Origin: an uncultured Flavobacteriales bacterium | Lineage (GTDB): Bacteria; Bacteroidota; Bacteroidia; Flavobacteriales_D; Crocinitomicaceae | Direction of reading: 5' to 3' | Assembly (NCBI GenBank): GCA_913054135.1 | Contig: CAJXJK010000010.1 | Coordinates: forward strand, 1-64,000 | DNA: 64,000 nucleotides | Shown here: positions 57,055 to 64,000 of the stretch, one piece after another | Layout: every line of letters begins with the position of its first letter | How positions within the stretch are numbered: the stretch's first letter is position 1 | Translations under genes and position numbers: made by a program | The notes under the pieces: model-generated | Seen by the model: the letters and a program-made list of their open reading frames with translations, nothing else | Database searches by the model: none | Told to the model about the DNA's origin: nothing

Positions 57055-58848
57055 CTAATTCTTTTCAAAATAGTTTAACAATATTTTGGCTTTTGCTTGC
57101 CCAACAACCTTTTCAATTTGCTCAGGGTCAGCTTCTTTTAATCGCTTTACCGATTTGAAAGTTTTAATTAAGTCTTCAAAGCTCTTCTCTCCAATTCCGG
57201 GAATACTGGTGAGCTCATTAGTAAGAGCATTCTTACTTCTTTTATCTCTGTGATGGGTGATTCCGAAACGGTGAGCTTCGTTTCTTAAATGCTGAATAAT
57301 TTTTAATGACTCAGATCTTTTGTCAATATAAATTGGAACCGAATCGCCAGGAAAGTATATTTCTTCTAATTTTTTAGCTATCCCAACGAAGGTGATTTTA
57401 CCTCTCAGGCCTAATTTATCAATACTCTTTAAGGCTGAACTTAGCTGACCTTTTCCACCATCAATAATCACAACTTGCGGTAATGGTTGGTTCTCTTCTT
57501 TGAGCCTTTTATATCTTCTGTAAACAACCTCTTCCATTGAAGCAAAGTCATCTGGCCCTGTTACCGTTTTAATATTGAAGTGTCGGTAATCTCTTTTTGA
57601 AGGTTTTCCATTCTTAAAAACCACGCAAGCTGCCACGGCATTTGTTCCCTGAAAATTTGAATTATCAAAACACTCAATATGAGTTGGCCATTCTTTCAAC
57701 CTTAAATCCTTTTTCATGGTCTCCATGATTCTCTCAAGATTTCGGTCAGGATTTTTAACCTTTTCTTGCTTATGCTTTTCAAGCATATAGAACTTTGCGT
57801 TACGCAGTGACAATTCAAGCAAAGCTTTTTTATCTCCTCTTTGAGGGTTGGTTACTTTGAAGGCGGGCAAGTCGTCTGCAACATCCGCCTCCGTAATAAT
57901 TTCTTTCCCTTCATTACCGAATCGTTCACGCATTTCTGTGAGTACAATGGGTATAATTTGTTCAGGGGTTTCATCTAATTTCTTTTTCACCTCAACAGTA
58001 TAACCATGTATGATAGCACCATTATTCATTTTGAGATAATTCACATAAGCGAACTTGTCATCTTCAACCAATGTCATCACATCAACATTATGAATAGTAG
58101 GACTCACAATTGCTGATTTTGAATAATAACCTTCTAAAGACCGAATCTTCTCTTTTATATCTTGAGCCTCTTCGTACTTCATGTCATCAGACAACTCTGT
58201 CATCCATTTTTTAAGGGCTTTAATAACTGTGCTGATATTTCCTTTCAGGATGTTTTTAATTTCATCCATGTATCGGTTATACTCTTCTTCAGTTTCTTCT
58301 CCTATGCAAGGCCCTTTACAATTGCCAATATGATATTCAAGACAAACTTTGTAGTCTTTTTTTGCGATTGCTTCGGCGGATAAATTAAGATTACATGTTC
58401 GCAGTGGATACACTTCTTTAATCAAGTCCATCAAAGTGTACAACATTTTCACAGATGCATAAGGACCGTAATATTTAGAGCCATCCTTAACGACTCTTCT
58501 CGTTTTAAACAATCTCGGAAAAGCTTCATTCTTGATACATATCCAAGGGTAAGTTTTGTCATCTTTAAGTTGGATGTTATACTTAGGTTGGTATTTTTTT
58601 ATCAAGTTGTTCTCCAACAAAAGTGCATCCATCTCAGTGTCTACTACCAAATATTTGATGTCTACAATTCGCTTTACAAGCAATAATGTTTTACCATTAT
58701 CTTGAGATTTTGTGAAGTAAGACGCTACTCTTTTTCTCAAATTCTTTGCTTTACCTACATAGATTATCTTGCCTGTTTTATCATAGTATTGATAAACTCC
58801 AGGAGAATGAGGAATAGCACTGATTTTATCTTTGAGATGTTCAAACAT
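57055..58848 (-). CDS. uvrC: UvrABC system protein C
   Basis: PHSPGVYQYYDKTGKIIYVGKAKNLRKRV, ECFDNSNFQGTNAVAACVVF, VVIDGGKGQLSSAL, IPGIGEKSFEDLIKTF. Confidence 0.95.
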   Translation of the reverse strand: MFEHLKDKISAIPHSPGVYQYYDKTGKIIYVGKAKNLRKRVASYFTKSQDNGKTLLLVKRIVDIKYLVVDTEMDALLLENNLIKKYQPKYNIQLKDDKTYPWICIKNEAFPRLFKTRRVVKDGSKYYGPYASVKMLYTLMDLIKEVYPLRTCNLNLSAEAIAKKDYKVCLEYHIGNCKGPCIGEETEEEYNRYMDEIKNILKGNISTVIKALKKWMTELSDDMKYEEAQDIKEKIRSLEGYYSKSAIVSPTIHNVDVMTLVEDDKFAYVNYLKMNNGAIIHGYTVEVKKKLDETPEQIIPIVLTEMRERFGNEGKEIITEADVADDLPAFKVTNPQRGDKKALLELSLRNAKFYMLEKHKQEKVKNPDRNLERIMETMKKDLRLKEWPTHIECFDNSNFQGTNAVAACVVFKNGKPSKRDYRHFNIKTVTGPDDFASMEEVVYRRYKRLKEENQPLPQVVIIDGGKGQLSSALKSIDKLGLRGKITFVGIAKKLEEIYFPGDSVPIYIDKRSESLKIIQHLRNEAHRFGITHHRDKRSKNALTNELTSIPGIGEKSFEDLIKTFKSVKRLKEADPEQIEKVVGQAKAKILLNYFEKN

Positions 58849-58937
58849 GAGTAACAAAAATACGGCTTGAATTCTAAGTTCTGTTAAAATTTCGAATAGA
58901 AATATACATTTCAATATCTTTGTACAAAATCACTGCA

Positions 58938-61031
58938 ATGAAAAATATTTTAGCCTTATTCATTTTAGGCCTTACTTCTTTAAGTGTTAACGCACAAGGA
59001 TATACTATTATCAATGAAGACTTTAACAATAATGACCGTGGTTGGTTAGAAGAAGATAATGACGAAAGATCGTCGATAGTAAAAGATGGAAAATTCATTG
59101 TAGATCAAAAAGAAGATGCTGCCTGTGGTTTTTGGAGAGAGTTAACTGTTAACCCACATCATGATTATATGGTAGAGGCAAGCTTTACCCAAATTAGTGG
59201 AGTAGATAATAACGGCTACGGATTGATGCTTGGTAGATACGACTGGGATGATTATTATGCCTTTGTAGTGACATCAAATGGTTATGGAAAAATCTATTGC
59301 AAAATTGATGGAGAGAGAACTGGTATTGTAGAGTGGAAGTTGTTTGGCGCGATAAACGGCATGGGTGAAAGAAACATTTTGAAGGTGTCTCAAACTGATG
59401 GTGTTGTCGGTTTTTACATTAACGGAAAATTATTTCACTCTCAAGAAAGTGTTCCTTTAGTGGGAGAATTGACAGGATTTAAGTTTGATGATATGATGAA
59501 GGTTGAAATTGACTTTTTGAATATGAAATACAAGAAAAGAGTCATTAATTTAATTGATGATCCTGAAAACGGATACGTTAGAGAAAACTTGGGTACCAAT
59601 ATTAATACTAAGAATGAAGAGAAGAGTCCATTCATTACTGCAGATGGTCACCACCTTTATTTTAACCGAAAAAACGATCCGCAAAATTTTGCTCCTGACA
59701 TGACTGATATTTGGATTTCAGAATATGATTCAATTAATGATGAGTGGAAACAAGCAGTACACCCAGGCCAACCATTAAACAATGCAGGTCACAACTTTGT
59801 AATCTCAATTACACCTGATGGCAATAAAGCTTTGCTCGGAAACACTTATAAAGAAGATGGCGGAGTTGGATATGCAGGCGTTTCTTTAGCTCATAAGAAA
59901 AATGGAAATTGGGGTCATCCTGTTACTCAAACTGTAAGAGACTTTGTTAACAATGATAAGTACGTTAATTACTTTTTAACGGCTGACGGAACGAAACTTT
60001 TAATGTCAATTGATGATGGTGAATCGCATGGAGACAAAGATTTATACATTAGCTTTTTACAGGGAGATAGTACTTGGACGAAACCACTTAATATGGGAAA
60101 CACCTTGAATTCATTCATGACTGATTTCTCACCTTTCTTAGCACCTGATAATAAAACAATTTACTTCTCTTCTTATGGACATCCTGGTTATGGAAGTTCT
60201 GACATCTTTGTTTCTACAAGAAAAGATGAAAGCTGGACAGAATGGACGACTCCTAAAAATTTGGGGCCAGAAGTGAATACTGAGAAATGGGATGCTTATT
60301 TCGTGATGCCAGCTGAAGGAGATTTGGCTTATCTAGTTTCTTCTCAAGAATCAGGATATGGAAAAGGAGATATCTACAGAATTAGAGTACCTAAAGACGT
60401 TAAGCCTGAACCAGTATTAATAGTAAAAGGAAAAGTGGTAGATAAGAAAACAAATGAGCCAATTGATGCCATGGTTGAGTACGAAAATTTAAGTTCACAA
60501 GAACGTGAAGGTATCGCTCATTCTTACGGTTGGGATGGATTTAAGATCGTATTACCAGCTGGTAAAAACTTCGGATTCAGAGCAGAGGCTGAAGGTTATA
60601 TCCCAGTTTCAGAGAACATTGACTTAAGTACTCTTGCAGCTTATTCAGACACGACAATCAATCTGTTCATGGTCCCTATGGAGAAAGGACAGACGATAGC
60701 TCTTAATAACATCTTTTTTGATGAAGGAAAATCAACTTTAAGAGGTGAGTCAGAATTGGAGTTGAGAAGAATGATTGACATCCTTGTGACAAACAATAAT
60801 CTTCATTTTGAAATTCAAGGGCATACAGATAATAGCGGCGAGGATAAAGTGAATAAAAATTTATCTACTAACAGAGCCAAGACCGTATTCAAGTTCTTAG
60901 TTGAACACGGTATTCCTCAAGACAGATTATCTTACAAAGGCTATGGCCATAAGCGTCCTATTGATACAAACGATACTGAAATCGGTCGTCAAAACAACCG
61001 AAGGGTAGAGATTAAGATTAAGAAAGACTAG
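58938..61031 (+). CDS. OmpA-family outer-membrane protein with PD40-like repeats
   Basis: PD40-like DFSPFLAPDNKTIYFSSYGHPGYGSSDIF; C-terminal EIQGHTDNSGEDKVNKNLSTNRAKTV and YGHKRPI. TATCTTTG box at 58915-58922. Confidence 0.88.
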   Translation: MKNILALFILGLTSLSVNAQGYTIINEDFNNNDRGWLEEDNDERSSIVKDGKFIVDQKEDAACGFWRELTVNPHHDYMVEASFTQISGVDNNGYGLMLGRYDWDDYYAFVVTSNGYGKIYCKIDGERTGIVEWKLFGAINGMGERNILKVSQTDGVVGFYINGKLFHSQESVPLVGELTGFKFDDMMKVEIDFLNMKYKKRVINLIDDPENGYVRENLGTNINTKNEEKSPFITADGHHLYFNRKNDPQNFAPDMTDIWISEYDSINDEWKQAVHPGQPLNNAGHNFVISITPDGNKALLGNTYKEDGGVGYAGVSLAHKKNGNWGHPVTQTVRDFVNNDKYVNYFLTADGTKLLMSIDDGESHGDKDLYISFLQGDSTWTKPLNMGNTLNSFMTDFSPFLAPDNKTIYFSSYGHPGYGSSDIFVSTRKDESWTEWTTPKNLGPEVNTEKWDAYFVMPAEGDLAYLVSSQESGYGKGDIYRIRVPKDVKPEPVLIVKGKVVDKKTNEPIDAMVEYENLSSQEREGIAHSYGWDGFKIVLPAGKNFGFRAEAEGYIPVSENIDLSTLAAYSDTTINLFMVPMEKGQTIALNNIFFDEGKSTLRGESELELRRMIDILVTNNNLHFEIQGHTDNSGEDKVNKNLSTNRAKTVFKFLVEHGIPQDRLSYKGYGHKRPIDTNDTEIGRQNNRRVEIKIKKD

Positions 61032-61958
61032 TTACAATCTTGGGAAAGCAATTGTCGGATTTGTAGAGTTGATTCTATAAATCATCATCACTTCATGCGT
61101 TCCGCTATAAAAATCATTTAAAGCTGAGAATCCATACTCATAACCATATGAGATGAGTAGCTGAGGTACAACATACATTTGTACGTTAGCCATCAATTCA
61201 TTACTAGTTCTATATGATAACCCTAATCCAAATCTATCCTTAAACATAGTATTGATGTTAAAGTCAATTTGAAGAGGTGCTCCTGCAACTTGCTTAATCA
61301 ATGAAGAGAAGATGACGTTATGCTTATCTTTAATTCTCCATCTGTATCCACCATGTAAATAGTAGTGCAAATTGGCTGCATTGAATCCAAATTCTCCGTC
61401 AGGAATTCCATTTAACTCAACCACTCTGTTTTCAAGAATGTTTGGCATAACGAATCCAACATAGAAGTTGTTTCTGTAAAAGTATGATCCAAATTTAAAG
61501 TTCGGCAAGGCAAAAGTCGGGCTGTTTGCCGTATATAATGGATCATTTGCATCAATTGCAGTAATGTTTGCCAAGTCAGCTTGAATTAAATTCAATGATG
61601 CAGATAGACCAAAGATTAAACGACTGTTTTCACCAGTTGTAATTTTGTATGCATATGAACCTGAAACTTCAGTAGAAGTGTTCACGCCAATTTTATCCAT
61701 AATTGCATTTACACCAATGAAGTTTTTGTGTTGTTTGCCCACCGGCATGTTGTAGTTGAAGCCTCCTAAATGCGGAGCTCCTTCAAATTTTACCCATTGG
61801 TTTTTGTATACCAAGGCCATATTGATTTCATCAAAGGTCCCTATTGAAGCCGGGTTGATAAATGGCTGGTGAATTGCATATTGACCAATGTGAAATTGGT
61901 TTTGAGAAATACCGTTAAACCCAACTAAAAAGGCAATGATTGCTAGATACTTTTTCAT
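61032..61958 (-). CDS. PorP/SprF family T9SS membrane protein
   Basis: FHIGQYAIHQPFINPASIGTFDEINMALVYKNQWVKFEGAP; C-terminal SYGYEYGFSALNDFYSGTHEVMMIYRI. Confidence 0.92.
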   Translation of the reverse strand: MKKYLAIIAFLVGFNGISQNQFHIGQYAIHQPFINPASIGTFDEINMALVYKNQWVKFEGAPHLGGFNYNMPVGKQHKNFIGVNAIMDKIGVNTSTEVSGSYAYKITTGENSRLIFGLSASLNLIQADLANITAIDANDPLYTANSPTFALPNFKFGSYFYRNNFYVGFVMPNILENRVVELNGIPDGEFGFNAANLHYYLHGGYRWRIKDKHNVIFSSLIKQVAGAPLQIDFNINTMFKDRFGLGLSYRTSNELMANVQMYVVPQLLISYGYEYGFSALNDFYSGTHEVMMIYRINSTNPTIAFPRL

Positions 61959-61980
61959 CTTTCTAATTTTAATTGGTTTC

Positions 61981-64000
61981 TTATTTTCTTCTTAAGTCAA
62001 CAAATCCGTTTATCGGATCATCTCCGTTTCCTAAATCAAGAACAAAGAAATATGTTCCGTCTACCACATTGTCTCCGGTAATTTTCATTTTAGCGCCAGC
62101 AGAGTTTCCGTCCCATTCACTTTGGTAGGGTTCGGCTGCATAAACTTGATCACCCCATCTATTGAAAATCACAATTGCATTATCAGGGTATTGCTCAATG
62201 TTTACAATAACAAAGAAGTCATTAAATCCATCTCCATTTGGTGTGAAACCGTTCGGAATGATTACATCTAATGCGCCTTCAACAGTGAAGTAAATTGTTG
62301 CTCTCTCACACTGTGTTACACAAACAGGATCACAGATTTCGTAAACTAAACTGTCAAGACCTAAGAATCCGAGATTTGGTGTGTACTCAAATTCTCCTCC
62401 TCCTAAATAGTCTGCTGTTCCGTTTTGAGGATCATCAATAATGCTAATTGTTGAGACATCACCAGTATCATTCAAATAGGCGTTTGTTACAACTGCCACA
62501 TTTGGGAAAGTAGAAACCGAATCATTGTTTGCAGCTACACTCGATAAATCTGAGAAGTCAACATTTACTAAGATTGAATTAATACATCCGTTTCCGTCAG
62601 TTACCGTTAAAGTGTAGTCACCAGGTAACAAATCACCAACTGATGCCGTGTTACCCACATTATTTAATCCATCATTCCATAAGTAAGAATAATTAGGAAC
62701 TCCGATTACAGTAATACCTGAAATAGTCCCACCACCATTTACACAGTTACCATCTGTAATGGCAATGCTAGATGTATCAATTTGTGGAGTAGGATTCACA
62801 TTAATTTGTAACGAATCAATTGCAGAACAGTTGTTAGCATTGGTTCCCGTAATATAGAAAGTAGTCGTTAATGTTGGGCTAACCGATTGGTTTTGTCCTG
62901 TATAAGTGTTTGATTGATCGTCTGACCAATCATAATTTGTAACTCCGGTTCCGTTTGCTGTAATATCAGCCGATTCACCTTCACAAATAGTTTGATCTGC
63001 ACTTGCTAAAATTGTAGGATTTGGATTTACTGTTACAACTATGTCATCAGTATCTGTACAAAGATTTGCATCTGATACAGTAACGATATAAGTTGTAGTT
63101 GAGGCAGGAGTGACATTTTGATTTTGTCCATTTCCTAATCCATTATCCCAATCGTAAGATGTTCCACCACTTGCAGCTAAGTTTGCAGTTTCTCCTTCAC
63201 AAATAGTAATATCAGTTCCGGCATCAGCTGTTGGGTTTGCGTTCACAGTAATTGTTACGGAGGCAGAACCTGAGCAACCTGCACCATCATCAACGTTCAC
63301 TGTGTAAGTCGTAGTTGAAGCTGGCGTAATTGATTGAGAAGATCCAGCACCTAAGCCTTGATCCCAAGCATAATTAACACCACCTGATGCATTTAAGGTA
63401 TGTGATTCACCTGCACAAAGATCAGTGTCTGCACCCGCGTCAGGAGTTAAAGCAGATCCTACATCAATGAAGATGTCATCAGTTGCCTGACACATATTAA
63501 GATCAGTTACCGTTACCGTATAGGTAACAGGAACAGTAATGTTTGTAATAGTATGAGAAGCTCCAGCACCTAAACCACCATCCCATAAATAAGTTGACCC
63601 ACCTGAACCAGTGATCGAAGCAGTTCCTCCATTACATACGGTAATGTCATTACCCGCAAAAGCATTCGGTAATGCATTTACTGTGACAAGAACATCATCA
63701 GTATCGGTACATGAAAATCCATTTGTTACTGTAAGAGTATAAGTTGTATTTGCAGTTGGACTCACACTTTCAATTGCAGCCGATCCTCCTGAACTCCATG
63801 AGTAGCTTCCTCCACCAGAACCAGATAAGTTAGCTGATTGTCCGTTACAGATTTCTTGGTCTAAACCTGCACTAGCGGTAGGTGATGGGTCTACATTAAT
63901 AAGAACACCGTCAGTATCTTGACATCCGTTTGCGTCAGTCACAGTTACATTATAAGTCGTATTTGAATTGGGTGAAACAGTTTGTGAAGCTCCTGCTGCC
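61981..64000 (-). CDS. T9SS type B adhesin-like protein with tandem Ig/PKD-like repeats (partial; continues beyond the right edge)
   Basis: C-terminus VIIPNGFTPNGDGFNDFFVIVNIEQYPDNAIVIFNRWGDQVYAAEPYQSEWDGN. About five 75-80-aa repeats. The reading frame stays open to 64000 (AAGASQTVSPNSNTTYNVTVTDANGC), so the 63942 start is not real. Confidence 0.88.
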   Translation of the reverse strand, partial: AAGASQTVSPNSNTTYNVTVTDANGCQDTDGVLINVDPSPTASAGLDQEICNGQSANLSGSGGGSYSWSSGGSAAIESVSPTANTTYTLTVTNGFSCTDTDDVLVTVNALPNAFAGNDITVCNGGTASITGSGGSTYLWDGGLGAGASHTITNITVPVTYTVTVTDLNMCQATDDIFIDVGSALTPDAGADTDLCAGESHTLNASGGVNYAWDQGLGAGSSQSITPASTTTYTVNVDDGAGCSGSASVTITVNANPTADAGTDITICEGETANLAASGGTSYDWDNGLGNGQNQNVTPASTTTYIVTVSDANLCTDTDDIVVTVNPNPTILASADQTICEGESADITANGTGVTNYDWSDDQSNTYTGQNQSVSPTLTTTFYITGTNANNCSAIDSLQINVNPTPQIDTSSIAITDGNCVNGGGTISGITVIGVPNYSYLWNDGLNNVGNTASVGDLLPGDYTLTVTDGNGCINSILVNVDFSDLSSVAANNDSVSTFPNVAVVTNAYLNDTGDVSTISIIDDPQNGTADYLGGGEFEYTPNLGFLGLDSLVYEICDPVCVTQCERATIYFTVEGALDVIIPNGFTPNGDGFNDFFVIVNIEQYPDNAIVIFNRWGDQVYAAEPYQSEWDGNSAGAKMKITGDNVVDGTYFFVLDLGNGDDPINGFVDLRRK

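Overview
The window is 64 kb of AT-rich chromosomal DNA from a Bacteroidota, probably of the Flavobacteriales type. That placement rests on type IX secretion (T9SS) C-terminal domains, SprB-type repeats, TAnnTTTG promoter boxes, a GH3-family protein, DUF2480 and DUF4292. I saw no rRNA, tRNA, CRISPR array, transposase or prophage module. Housekeeping content includes a DEAD-box helicase, hemA-hemC-hemD, lspA, a DksA/TraR-like protein, ctaA, dut, a hemJ-like gene, nadD, gmk, a yicC-type gene and uvrC. There is also an envelope-biogenesis operon (flippase, dut, nucleotidyltransferase, TPR, DUF4292, EnvC-like). The accessory character comes from many T9SS cargo genes: a 2299-aa SprB-repeat protein, a tandem PKD pair, a 1199-aa protein, an M43-type protease, a VWA protein, an adhesin running off the right edge next to a PorP/SprF gene, and the tail of another type-B cargo at the left edge. 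The observations I rate highest are: (1) two beta-propeller-like segments that appear nested inside HYR-like modules of one secreted protein; (2) a candidate small RNA or leader upstream of the DUF2480 gene; (3) a tandem T9SS pair with swapped N-termini and a 93-bp C-terminal segment differing only at synonymous sites; (4) a coupled sigma factor / anti-sigma-like protein with a TonB-like C-terminus; (5) a coupled YHYH / MORN-like / SCO lipoprotein trio; (6) a protein with both a lipobox and a T9SS tail; (7) an unusual frequency of convergent genes with abutting or overlapping stops; (8) REP-like intergenic repeats clustered at 42-47 kb. All family calls come from reading motifs by eye; no database search was run.
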